From Methylotenera sp. (GTDB lineage Bacteria; Pseudomonadota; Gammaproteobacteria; Burkholderiales; Methylophilaceae): 32,473 nt of DNA. The stretch covers positions 1-32,473 of the forward strand of contig JACMNP010000066.1 in the NCBI GenBank assembly GCA_014378495.1. The letters run 5' to 3'. This document shows positions 8,881 through 16,670 of the stretch, one piece after another (positions within the stretch are counted from its first letter, which is position 1; every line of letters begins with the position of its first letter). Below the pieces are notes generated by a model. The model made no database searches and was not told the origin of the DNA. It saw only the letters and a program-made list of their open reading frames with translations. Position numbers and translations under genes: made by a program.

Positions 8881-8920
8881 ATTGATTAACTCTAAATTTA
8901 TTGAAATATTTACAAAAAAA

Positions 8921-9244
8921 ATGTCTCAAGCACGGGCATCGAAAATTTGGAAATTCGCTTTTGATACATTTCTGAGTCGAGATATAATTCTTTTTATTCT
9001 GGGGATGGGCGTAACACATTTGTACTACATAAAATCAGTAAATGATTTAAAAGCAGATATTAAAGAGCAACGAAAATTTAACTCTTTACTTCTTCAAGGA
9101 ATAGAAAGTGCAGGAACAATTGAGTATTCACATGACGCACTAGGTAATGCTACGGGTGTCATTATTAAACTTAAGGCTAATGCCAAAGCAGAAGCAAATT
9201 CTACTGCGGAACTGAATAAAAACTCAGCTAACTTCGCCAAGTAA
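8921..9244 (+). CDS. Small single-helix membrane protein of unknown function
   Basis: I do not recognise this protein. From the ATG at 8921 it has 107 residues. It has a basic N-terminus (1-20), one hydrophobic helix at about 21-37 (DIILFILGMGVTHLYYI), a charged helical stretch (about 40-60) and a Gly-containing segment IEYSHDALGNATGVIIKL (67-84). It ends in a tail of Ala, Asn, Lys and Glu. This suggests one membrane anchor with a mainly helical domain on one side. The start is unsure: there is no ribosome-binding site at 8921, and TTG codons at 8867, 8870 and 8882 are in frame, as is an ATG at 8819 inside moaC. It lies 40 nt after moaC and may ride on its transcript. Confidence 0.6.
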   Translation: MSQARASKIWKFAFDTFLSRDIILFILGMGVTHLYYIKSVNDLKADIKEQRKFNSLLLQGIESAGTIEYSHDALGNATGVIIKLKANAKAEANSTAELNKNSANFAK

Positions 9245-9246
9245 AG

Positions 9247-9271
9247 TTAAATAATCATTAGGTTTATTTAA
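9247..9271. terminator. Possible AT-only hairpin between convergent genes
   Basis: TTAAATAA and TTATTTAA form a perfect 8-bp inverted repeat with a 9-nt loop in the 58-nt gap between the small membrane protein gene and the end of thiO. Its location between two convergent stops fits a bidirectional terminator. The stem has no G-C pairs and the T-run is short, so strength is doubtful. Confidence 0.25.
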
Positions 9272-9302
9272 TTTCAATATACATTTTAATGTCTCAAAGT
9301 TA

Positions 9303-10382
9303 TCAAACACACTTGTAAGGTGTAGCATCAATCGTTGACATTTGACCCAACATCAAATTCGCCACCAATTCCGCACTTGCAGGTGCCATTGTCAAACCAT
9401 ACCTAAAATGCCCGGTATTTAAGTAAAGATTTTCAATAGTTGGATGCGCTGAAATAGTAGGCAGATTTTCTGGAGTACCAGGTCGCAAACCGCTCCAGTG
9501 CTTGATGATGGGTTGATTTTTTAGTTCTGGCATGATGGCTACTGCTTTTGCGCTGATTTCATCTAGCACAGCTTCTGTCACTGTGGCATCAAAGCCCACA
9601 TCTTCTAGAGTACTACCCGCCAGCAAGTACCCATCACGGCGCGGTATCATGTAAAAGCCTTCTTTATAGACAATTTGTTCTAAATTCTTTTGCGGTTTAT
9701 AGAGCAGTATTTGCCCGCGCATCGGCTTGATGTTTAGTTTAGCGGTAGTGTCTTTGAGTAACTCAAAGCTCCATGCACCTGAGGTGACGACAAATTGGTC
9801 TGCAGTTAATTTTTCACCGTTAACTGTTGCCCACTCCTTCAAGCTTGCTGTTTGTTGTAGTGGAATGAGCTCCGTGTGTTCTAGCATGGTGACATTGTTT
9901 TGCGCTAGCCATTTACGCATCGCTTGCATGAGATACGGCGGGCGTATTTGGCATACAGTTGGCAACCAAAGCGCGTCTTCGCCATTTGAAGAATACACAC
10001 CAAATGCAGCGGCTTTTACCTTTTGAATGGGCATCTGATTATTAGCACACCAAGTTTGCGCGGCTTCCCCATCAAAATTTGGCAAGATCAAAAAACCTGA
10101 TTGTTCAAAATGGGCGTCTATACCAGTTTCTTGCAGTAGTTGCTGACAAAGTTGGCGATAGGCATCTGCACCGTTATTAGTGAGCGCATTCACTTGCTCT
10201 GAGTACATCCATGGCACTAGCGGCAATAAAATACCACCTCCCGCCCAAGAAGATTCTCCCGAGTTTTGGCTGGCAATTTGGTTACGCTCCACAATAGTCA
10301 CGTTGCAACCGCGCTTTACCAATTCCATTGCGGTCATGCAGCCGACGATGCCGCCGCCTACGATCAGTACTTTTTTACGCAT
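9303..10382 (-). CDS. thiO: Glycine oxidase ThiO / DAO-family FAD oxidoreductase
   Basis: This 359-residue flavoprotein of the D-amino-acid-oxidase family resembles ThiO, which oxidises glycine to the imine used for the thiazole ring of thiamine. The FAD-binding GGGIVG is at 9-14, followed by an acidic strand end (IVER, 30-33) and SSWAGGGILLPL (44-55), which is typical of ThiO-like proteins. The C-terminus has HWSGLRPGTPENLP (305-318) and NTGHFRYGLTMAP (332-344). The start is 9 nt downstream of the kef-type antiporter stop, so the pair is probably one transcript. No thiS or thiG gene is nearby, so a D-amino-acid dehydrogenase role remains possible. Confidence 0.82.
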   Translation of the reverse strand: MRKKVLIVGGGIVGCMTAMELVKRGCNVTIVERNQIASQNSGESSWAGGGILLPLVPWMYSEQVNALTNNGADAYRQLCQQLLQETGIDAHFEQSGFLILPNFDGEAAQTWCANNQMPIQKVKAAAFGVYSSNGEDALWLPTVCQIRPPYLMQAMRKWLAQNNVTMLEHTELIPLQQTASLKEWATVNGEKLTADQFVVTSGAWSFELLKDTTAKLNIKPMRGQILLYKPQKNLEQIVYKEGFYMIPRRDGYLLAGSTLEDVGFDATVTEAVLDEISAKAVAIMPELKNQPIIKHWSGLRPGTPENLPTISAHPTIENLYLNTGHFRYGLTMAPASAELVANLMLGQMSTIDATPYKCV

Positions 10383-10391
10383 GATGTTTAA

Positions 10392-12377
10392 TTACTTAAT
10401 CGCCACGCGACCAATGAGTAAGGCATTTTGTGCATTCGTTAAACCTGTAGGGTGGCCCAATAGAACAATCACATCACCTTCTGCTAAAGTACTTTCAATC
10501 GTGGGTTCACTCCCCACTAAATTCGGCCGACGAATAACCTTAACTTCTACGTTAAAATTATCCAAGGTCATATCTACTAAACGTCTGCCGACCGCAAATG
10601 CGCCTGCTGAAATAATCACAGAATGTAATCTTACTTGCTGTTTCTCTAAATCTTGATTTTCAGCATCTGAAATACCGTGAAAAAAACCCTTGAAGAGTTT
10701 ATAACGCTCTTCTCTGAACAAACGTATGCGCTTAACCACACGGTTTAGGGGCACACCCAAAAGCATTAAGGCATGAGAAGCCAACATTAAGCTTCCTTCG
10801 AGCACTTCTGGTACTACTTCGGCTGCGCCCGCCTCGCGCAAGGCTTCCATATTGCTATCATCAACAGTACGCACAATCACTGGCAATTCTGGATAGTTCT
10901 CTTGCACCACATGTAGAATCTTCATAGCTGCTGGCGTGTCAGAATAACTAATTACCAACGCTTTAGCACGCGCTCCCCCTGCAGCCTCTAGCACCGCGCG
11001 CCTACCAGCATCACCGAACATCACATTCTCGCCTGCTGCCGCTGCCTCTAACACTCTTGCCGGATCAATGTCTAAGGCAATAAACTGAATATTCTCTTCT
11101 TTTAAAAAGCGGCCTAGATACTGCCCGCTACGGCCATAACCGCAAATAATCACGTGGCCACTTAGATTTTTACCAATATCATCAATATCTTGGACGACTT
11201 GGCCGCTATTACGGCTGTAACTACGCACCATTTTTCTTGCAATTCGACCATTATATTGAATTAAAAATGGAGCAACGACCATTGATAAGATGGCCGCCGC
11301 TAGTACTAACTGCAGTGCCGCGCCATCAATCAATTTTTGCTCCAATCCCAACGCTAAAATCACAAAACTAAATTCACCTGCTTGGGCTAATATCACACCA
11401 GTACGAATAGCAACACCAGACTCGTATTTAACTAATCTAACCACTAAAGTAATGACTGCTGCCTTGAGTAAAATAAATGCAACGAGGATTAATAGTACCA
11501 AGCCGATATTGTGAAAAATCTCTCGCCAATCAAGTAACATACCTACGCTGATAAAAAATAGTCCAAGCAAAATATCTCGGAATGGTGAAATATCTGATTC
11601 CACTTGATAACGGTAGCGTGTTTCTGAAATTAGCATACCCGCGATAAATGCACCTAGGGCATAGGATAAACCAGCCATTTTTGTAGCAAATGCAAGTAAT
11701 AATGTGACCATTAGCACGTTCATTACAAACAGTTCACGTGAGCGCTGGCTTGCTACCAAGCTAAACCAAGGGTTAATGAGCCACTTTCCAACAGTGAACA
11801 AAAACAATAACATCGCTGCTGCCTTTAGCATGGCTATGCCAAGCACATCTATTAAATTGGCATTAGCAATGCCTAATGCAGGAATCAATACCAAAATCGG
11901 CACTACTGCAATATCTTGGAACAGTAGAACACCTATACTTAAACGCCCATGCCGCGAATTTAAATCAACCCGTTCAGCCAGCATTTTTGAAACAATCGCA
12001 GTCGATGACATCGCTAATGCTGATCCAACAACAAAAGCTGCGGGCCAATTTAAACCAGAAAATTTGGCGATAGCCATAATAATAGCTAGCGTAATGGCGA
12101 CCTGTGCGCCACCCAAACCTAGCACTTTGTTGCGCATTGCATATAACTGCGGCAAGCTAAATTCTAAGCCAATACTAAACATTAAAAATACAATACCGAA
12201 TTCTGCAAACTCGCGATTTGCATCGCTATCTGGTAATAAACCAAAAGTATGTGGCCCTAGTGCTAAACCCACTAAAAAATAAGCCAACATTGCAGGTAAA
12301 CGCAAGGCACGAAATAGCGCAACGCCAAGCACTGAACTGGTAAGCAAAATTAAAATTAAGGGTAATGTGTCGAACAT
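10392..12377 (-). CDS. CPA2-family cation:proton antiporter with RCK domains (KefB/YbaL type)
   Basis: The protein has 661 residues. An N-terminal sodium/hydrogen exchanger domain (about 5-380, roughly 12 helices) precedes a TrkA-N/RCK nucleotide-binding domain with GYGRSGQYLGRF starting near residue 411. A TrkA-C domain follows (about 570-655). Proteins of this build exchange K+ or Na+ for protons and are gated by nucleotides; the Kef subgroup is also gated by glutathione adducts. Length (661) is longer than KefB/KefC (about 600-620). The C-terminal TrkA-C domain suggests the YbaL/RosB-like subgroup. It is divergent from kdsD across 278 nt and is followed 9 nt later by thiO. Family call is firm; ion and ligand are not known. 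Confidence 0.9.
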   Translation of the reverse strand: MFDTLPLILILLTSSVLGVALFRALRLPAMLAYFLVGLALGPHTFGLLPDSDANREFAEFGIVFLMFSIGLEFSLPQLYAMRNKVLGLGGAQVAITLAIIMAIAKFSGLNWPAAFVVGSALAMSSTAIVSKMLAERVDLNSRHGRLSIGVLLFQDIAVVPILVLIPALGIANANLIDVLGIAMLKAAAMLLFLFTVGKWLINPWFSLVASQRSRELFVMNVLMVTLLLAFATKMAGLSYALGAFIAGMLISETRYRYQVESDISPFRDILLGLFFISVGMLLDWREIFHNIGLVLLILVAFILLKAAVITLVVRLVKYESGVAIRTGVILAQAGEFSFVILALGLEQKLIDGAALQLVLAAAILSMVVAPFLIQYNGRIARKMVRSYSRNSGQVVQDIDDIGKNLSGHVIICGYGRSGQYLGRFLKEENIQFIALDIDPARVLEAAAAGENVMFGDAGRRAVLEAAGGARAKALVISYSDTPAAMKILHVVQENYPELPVIVRTVDDSNMEALREAGAAEVVPEVLEGSLMLASHALMLLGVPLNRVVKRIRLFREERYKLFKGFFHGISDAENQDLEKQQVRLHSVIISAGAFAVGRRLVDMTLDNFNVEVKVIRRPNLVGSEPTIESTLAEGDVIVLLGHPTGLTNAQNALLIGRVAIK

Positions 12378-12556
12378 GCGCTACCTATGGAATTGAGGAT
12401 TTTTATTATTAAACTATTTTTTCGACTATTTTGTTTTTTGGTTGATTTTCGCTATTTACTGCGTCATATAAAAACTAGCAATAGCAAAATTTGTGCCTAA
12501 AACAAAAAACTTTTGCTAATTTTACTAAAATTGTCGTGATTAGTGTCTATTTAAGC

Positions 12557-12585
12557 TTTATAAGTCTTACATTCCCTTTTATACT
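12557..12585 (+). promoter_or_regulatory. Candidate sigma-70 promoter upstream of kdsD
   Basis: TTTATA (12557-12562) and TATACT (12580-12585) are separated by 17 nt, giving matches of 4/6 and 5/6 to the -35 and -10 consensus. It lies about 70 nt upstream of the kdsD ATG in the divergent AT-rich gap, where a promoter for the kdsD-to-rpoN run is expected. AT-rich background makes chance matches common. Confidence 0.35.
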
Positions 12586-12604
12586 AACTGATAAATATGT
12601 AATT

Positions 12605-12638
12605 TTTAATAAACTCGTTTAATAAACCTAATGTTTAT
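12605..12638. repeat. Tandem TTTAATAAAC repeat and adjoining inverted repeat in the kdsD leader
   Basis: TTTAATAAAC occurs twice (12605-12614 and 12618-12627) with a 13-nt period. The second copy's ATAAAC end (12622-12627) also pairs with GTTTAT (12633-12638) across a 5-nt loop. The cluster ends 17 nt before the kdsD start and could be a regulator site or mRNA structure near the ribosome-binding region. Confidence 0.45.
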
Positions 12639-12655
12639 AAAGCCATTAAAGCACA

Positions 12656-13672
12656 ATGTCATTACCATTTAACCAACCAATACCTGCTGCAAATATCGGG
12701 GCTATCAAACAACCAACGTTGGCGTTGGCACGCGATATTTTATTGTTAGAAGCTAGCGAAATTGATGCTTTGGCTAAACGGCTAGACGATAATTTCACGA
12801 TGGCTGTAAGTCTGATTTTACAATGCCAAGGTCGTGTTGTGGTTAGTGGCATGGGCAAATCAGGTCATATCGGTGGCAAAATAGCCTCCACGTTTGCCAG
12901 TACGGGTACACCAGCATTTTTTATGCACCCCGCAGAAGCAAGCCACGGCGATTTAGGGATGATCACTACGGGCGATATTGTGATTGCGCTTTCAAATTCT
13001 GGGGAAAGCGATGAGATTCTTGCGATTGTCCCGCCACTTAAAAGGTTGGGCGCAAAAATCATTGCCATCACGGGCAAAAATTCCTCTTCACTCGCTAAAG
13101 CAGCGGATATTCATTTAAGTGCATCGGTTTCTAAAGAAGCGTGCCCACTGGGATTAGCGCCTACTTCAAGCACTACTGTAGCGTTAGCATTGGGTGATGC
13201 ATTAGCTTTATGCGTGTTGGACCAGCGTGATTTTACCGCGGAAGACTTCGCGCGCTCACATCCTGGTGGCAGCCTCGGAAGACGCTTATTGATTCATGTA
13301 GCAGACTTGATGCGCACTGGTGACAATATTCCGCAAGTGCTAGCCAAGGCTTCACTTTCTGATGGATTACTGGAAATGTCGCGCAAAGGACTAGGGCTAA
13401 CCGCAGTAGTCGATGCGAGCAATAAACCGATTGGTATTTTTACCGATGGAGATTTACGCCGTACATTTGAGCAAAATATTACTGTAGCAACGGCCAATAT
13501 CGCCAGTGTCATGCATGATAATCCATTAACGATTCATCAAGATCAATTAGCGATAGTCGCAGTTGAACTCATGGAAAAATACAAAATCAATGCATTGTTA
13601 GTCACGAACGATGCAGGAATTTTGGTAGGTGCATTAAATATGCATGATCTTTTATTAGCGAAGGTAGTGTAA
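12656..13672 (+). CDS. kdsD: D-arabinose-5-phosphate isomerase KdsD
   Basis: KdsD interconverts ribulose 5-phosphate and arabinose 5-phosphate, the first step toward Kdo of the LPS core. The 338-residue protein has a SIS sugar-phosphate isomerase domain (about 45-180) with GMGKSGHIGGKIASTFASTG near 65-84 and HPAEASHGDLGM near 89-100, then a CBS pair (about 210-335). Length matches the E. coli enzyme (328). It is the first gene of a same-strand run with kdsC (6 nt away), lptC, lptA, lptB and rpoN. The leader holds a candidate promoter and a short tandem repeat. The assignment is secure. Confidence 0.96.
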   Translation: MSLPFNQPIPAANIGAIKQPTLALARDILLLEASEIDALAKRLDDNFTMAVSLILQCQGRVVVSGMGKSGHIGGKIASTFASTGTPAFFMHPAEASHGDLGMITTGDIVIALSNSGESDEILAIVPPLKRLGAKIIAITGKNSSSLAKAADIHLSASVSKEACPLGLAPTSSTTVALALGDALALCVLDQRDFTAEDFARSHPGGSLGRRLLIHVADLMRTGDNIPQVLAKASLSDGLLEMSRKGLGLTAVVDASNKPIGIFTDGDLRRTFEQNITVATANIASVMHDNPLTIHQDQLAIVAVELMEKYKINALLVTNDAGILVGALNMHDLLLAKVV

Positions 13673-13678
13673 ACAAAG

Positions 13679-14290
13679 ATGGCGGATACTGATATTGATC
13701 TTAAAACCACTAGTGAGTTAAATCTTGCAGAGTTAAGTATTACGGTAAGCGAGGATTTAAAATCACGCCTACAAAACATCAAGTTATTAGTGCTAGATGT
13801 TGATGGCGTAATGACGGATGGCGGCCTTACCATAGGCGATGATGGCCAAGAATATAAAACTTTTCATGCCCATGATGGTTTAGGGATGAAACTACTAAAA
13901 GCTTCAGGTGTTGAATTGGCGATTATCACTGGACGCACGTCAAATGTAGTAAAGAAACGCGCTGAAACTACGGGGGTGGCACACTTTTACCAGGGGGCAG
14001 AAGATAAATTAGTAGCGTTTAATGAGTTAATCAAAGCTAGCGGTTTGCAAGCCAACCAATGCGCTTTTATGGGCGATGACGTAGTAGATTTACCACCTAT
14101 GCTCAAATGTGGTTTAGCGATTGCCGTGCCAGCCGCACCAGAATTAGTGTTAAGACATGCGCATTACGTGACAAAAAAGTCAGGTGGTCATGGCGCAGTA
14201 CGCGAGATTTGTGAAATGATTATGCATGCACAAGGCACGTTTGACGGGCAGATGGCGCAATTTTTAACGCAGGCACAAATTGCTAATTAA
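13679..14290 (+). CDS. kdsC: Kdo-8-phosphate phosphatase KdsC
   Basis: KdsC is a HAD-superfamily phosphatase that removes phosphate from Kdo-8-phosphate. The catalytic DVDGVMTDG motif spans 40-48, with nucleophile Asp40 and acid/base Asp42. Other HAD motifs are ITGR (motif II) and MGDDVVDLP (motif IV). A Lys in the region GAEDKL supplies motif III. The C-terminal KKSGGHGAVREICE block is typical of KdsC. The protein has 203 residues with an extra N-terminal stretch of roughly 28 before the HAD domain, so the true start might be further in, although the ATG at 13679 sits only 6 nt after kdsD. The next gene in the pathway run is lptC. Confidence 0.95.
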   Translation: MADTDIDLKTTSELNLAELSITVSEDLKSRLQNIKLLVLDVDGVMTDGGLTIGDDGQEYKTFHAHDGLGMKLLKASGVELAIITGRTSNVVKKRAETTGVAHFYQGAEDKLVAFNELIKASGLQANQCAFMGDDVVDLPPMLKCGLAIAVPAAPELVLRHAHYVTKKSGGHGAVREICEMIMHAQGTFDGQMAQFLTQAQIAN

Positions 14291-14309
14291 TAATATGATC
14301 AATATTATT
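14289..14309. repeat. 8-bp inverted repeat between kdsC and lptC
   Basis: AATAATAT and ATATTATT surround a 5-nt loop (GATCA), starting within the kdsC stop codon. The stem has no G-C pairs and no T-run follows. It may be a weak mRNA processing or attenuation structure inside the operon, or chance in an AT-rich gap. Confidence 0.35.
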
Positions 14310-14344
14310 GGCCGACCTGAGTTACGCCAATTAAAGCGCGCTGA

Positions 14345-15127
14345 ATGAGCTTAAGCAAGCGCTCTACCATTGTTTTTCCATTAGTGCTTTTATCAATATT
14401 AGCATTGCTAACCTTTTGGATTAATCATGTAGTCCAACCGCCTAAACCAAAAGTGGACGGTAGTAGCCGTCATGATGCTGATTATATTATGAGTAATTTT
14501 GTCACTACGCAAACGGATATCAATGGAGACTTACGTTATAAATTAGCGGCAGTAGAGATGATGCATTATCCAGATGACGATACCACTAATTTACAGCGAC
14601 CACGTTATACGCAGTTTGCTGTTGGCAAACCTTATACGCAAGCTGAAGGCTTACGTGGCTATGTTTCTAGCGATGGTGAAGAGGTACAACTTGTTGATAA
14701 CGTAAAAGTTACTCGTCAAGCTTTTGCAGAAAAAGGCGAAATGACGGTAGAAACAGAGTATCTTAACATTCGTCCTAACGATGAACTTGTCAGTACAAAA
14801 AGCCCAGTAGTAATAAGGCAAGCGCCAAAAACGGTGATTTATGCCACAGGTATGATTTATGAAAAAAAAACGCGCACTATTACCTTGCTCCATAAAGTGC
14901 GTGCACATTATGAAAATCCTTTACAGCAGAAGTCAGCGCTAAACCCTGATACTAATACCGGTAATTTAAAAGCATCAACGACAAATGAAACAAAAACTTT
15001 GAACGATAAAGTCATGGACAGAACAAAAACGATGACTAAAGCCAAGCCTAATAAAGTTTCAGCTTTAAAAAAGCCTAACATCACAACATCAAACACTGAT
15101 GCGCGCATTCGGAGACGCTATGAGTAA
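14345..15127 (+). CDS. lptC: LPS export protein LptC with extended C-terminal tail
   Basis: LptC is a bitopic inner-membrane protein that receives LPS from LptB2FG and passes it to LptA. One membrane helix lies at about 8-27, followed by the periplasmic LptC/beta-jellyroll domain (about 35-190). Recognisable segments are DADYIMSNF (44-52) and an EYLNIRPNDELVST stretch near 138-151. The protein has 260 residues; E. coli LptC has 191. The additional 65-70 residues form a Thr/Lys/Asn-rich tail that ends RIRRRYE. Their coding sequence contains the ribosome-binding site of lptA, with which the gene overlaps by 8 nt. Assignment rests on order and weak family likeness, and is strong in context. Confidence 0.9.
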   Translation: MSLSKRSTIVFPLVLLSILALLTFWINHVVQPPKPKVDGSSRHDADYIMSNFVTTQTDINGDLRYKLAAVEMMHYPDDDTTNLQRPRYTQFAVGKPYTQAEGLRGYVSSDGEEVQLVDNVKVTRQAFAEKGEMTVETEYLNIRPNDELVSTKSPVVIRQAPKTVIYATGMIYEKKTRTITLLHKVRAHYENPLQQKSALNPDTNTGNLKASTTNETKTLNDKVMDRTKTMTKAKPNKVSALKKPNITTSNTDARIRRRYE

Positions 15128-15869
15128 GCAGACCACTATTACAACACTTAAAACCATAAAGCGCTTTGTATCACCAAGTTTAATATGTTTAAGTTTGAGC
15201 TTTGCATCAGTGGGCTTTTCTTTACTGGGCTTGTCCTTATTAGTTCAATCAAATACTGTATTTGCCGAGGCAGCAGATCGTGATAAACCAATTGATTTAG
15301 AAGCTGATACGGTAAAAGTAGATGATGCTAAACAAATCAGTACCTATTCAGGAAATGTGATTTTAACGCAGGGCACTTTGATTATTCATGCAGATAAACT
15401 GGTTGTCCATGAAGATAGCTTAGGCTTTCAACATAGCACTTCGTTAGGTAACCCAACTACGTTCAAACAAAAACGCGAGGGTAAAAACGAGTATATGGAA
15501 GGTAGTGCTCAACGGATAGAATATGATGGTCGTATGGATAAAGTACAACTTTATACTAAGGCTTGGGTCAAACGCGGTGAAGATATTGTGCACGGCGATT
15601 ATATTAGTTATGACGCTAACGCCGAATATGCTGAAGTGATCGGCGGCCCAAAATCAACTGACGGCAGTTCAAGTGGCCGTGTTCGCGCAGTGATTCAGCC
15701 AAAAAATAAGAAAGCCACAGAGCCGACGACTGACAGCACAAAACCCAATACCAGCAAAGCTGATACACCAAATAGTGCAAGCACTTCTAGTAACGCAGTC
15801 ACCTTACCAGTAATCGTAAAAGATAATCGATTTAGCAGAAGCTTAGAAATTGGCAGTGATCCTAAATAA
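15120..15869 (+). CDS. lptA: Periplasmic LPS-transport bridge protein LptA
   Basis: LptA polymerises into the periplasmic bridge that carries LPS to LptD. The ATG at 15120 has GGAG 5 nt upstream and gives 249 residues; a start at 15099 is in frame but lacks this support. A long hydrophobic leader ends near residue 51 (VFAEA). The OstA/LptA domain follows with PIDLEADTVKVDD near 57-69, YSGNVILTQGTLII near 76-89 and a YISYDANAEYAEV stretch near 161-173. E. coli LptA has 185 residues. The excess is mostly a Thr/Ser/Lys/Pro-rich low-complexity segment at about 193-230, before a short C-terminal end. It overlaps lptC by 8 nt. Confidence 0.93.
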   Translation: MSKQTTITTLKTIKRFVSPSLICLSLSFASVGFSLLGLSLLVQSNTVFAEAADRDKPIDLEADTVKVDDAKQISTYSGNVILTQGTLIIHADKLVVHEDSLGFQHSTSLGNPTTFKQKREGKNEYMEGSAQRIEYDGRMDKVQLYTKAWVKRGEDIVHGDYISYDANAEYAEVIGGPKSTDGSSSGRVRAVIQPKNKKATEPTTDSTKPNTSKADTPNSASTSSNAVTLPVIVKDNRFSRSLEIGSDPK

Positions 15870-15947
15870 ACCTCTGATGACAAGATATTTAAAGAGCAAT
15901 ATTTAAATAGAAAACAAGACAAATAAAACAAGTTAAACAAAATCAAT

Positions 15948-16670
15948 ATGAGCGAACTGGTTGTTGAAAATCTGCGTAAATCTTACAAAACCCGCACTGT
16001 GGTGCAGGATATTTCTTTACGCTTAAAAAGTGGTGAAGTTGTCGGGTTACTTGGCCCTAACGGTGCAGGGAAAACCACAAGCTTTTATATGATGGTCGGT
16101 TTAGTTGCGCTAGATGAAGGTAGAATTTTGCTCGATGGTAAAGATTTAAGCCATATGCCGATTCATATGCGCGCCAGAATGGGCTTATCTTACTTACCAC
16201 AAGAGCCTTCTATTTTTCGTAAATTATCAGTCGCTGAGAATATTCTTGCAGTCTTACAACTACAAGAAATGACCGAAACTGAAATGGATGAAAAATTAGA
16301 ATCCTTACTGGAAGAGCTACATATTACGCATATTCGCGATAATGCCGCAGTCAGCTTGTCTGGTGGTGAACGCCGTCGCGTAGAAATTGCACGTTGTCTA
16401 GCCTCTAATCCTAGCTTTATTTTATTAGATGAACCATTTGCGGGTATCGACCCGATTGCAGTCATTGATATTCAAAAAATTATTCGTTTTTTAAGTGCGC
16501 GTGATATAGGTGTATTGATTACCGACCATAATGTACGTGAAACTTTGGGGATCTGTGACCGTGCATATATTGTGAATCAAGGCCATGTATTTGCTTCAGG
16601 TATTCCCAGTGAAATTGTAGAAAATGAAAGCGTACGCGAAGTTTATTTGGGTAAAGATTTTCGCCTATGA
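15948..16670 (+). CDS. lptB: LPS-transport ATPase LptB
   Basis: LptB is the ABC ATPase that powers LPS extraction from the inner membrane with LptF and LptG (not in this window). Walker A GPNGAGKT spans 36-43, the Q-loop region YLPQEPSIF follows, the signature LSGGERRR and Walker [12 protein letters not shown] are intact, and the switch histidine is in ITDHNVRE. Length (240) equals the E. coli protein (241). It begins 78 nt after lptA; that spacer holds a 9-bp direct repeat (ATATTTAAA at 15885 and 15899). Its stop overlaps the rpoN start by 4 nt (ATGA), indicating coupling. Confidence 0.98.
   Translation: MSELVVENLRKSYKTRTVVQDISLRLKSGEVVGLLGPNGAGKTTSFYMMVGLVALDEGRILLDGKDLSHMPIHMRARMGLSYLPQEPSIFRKLSVAENILAVLQLQEMTETEMDEKLESLLEELHITHIRDNAAVSLSGGERRRVEIARCLASNPSFILLDEPFAGIDPIAVIDIQKIIRFLSARDIGVLITDHNVRETLGICDRAYIVNQGHVFASGIPSEIVENESVREVYLGKDFRL

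Noticed and set aside
8819-8920. Longer version of the small membrane protein starting inside moaC
   Set aside because: It would overlap the conserved end of moaC by about 60 nt and there is no ribosome-binding site for that start.
9727-12282. Several open frames antisense to thiO and the kef-type gene
   Set aside because: They mirror the codon structure of the real minus-strand genes, have low-complexity composition and no family features.
12378-12655. Possible small genes in the kef-kdsD gap
   Set aside because: The gap is AT-rich with no frame of useful length beyond fragments; promoters and repeats explain it better.
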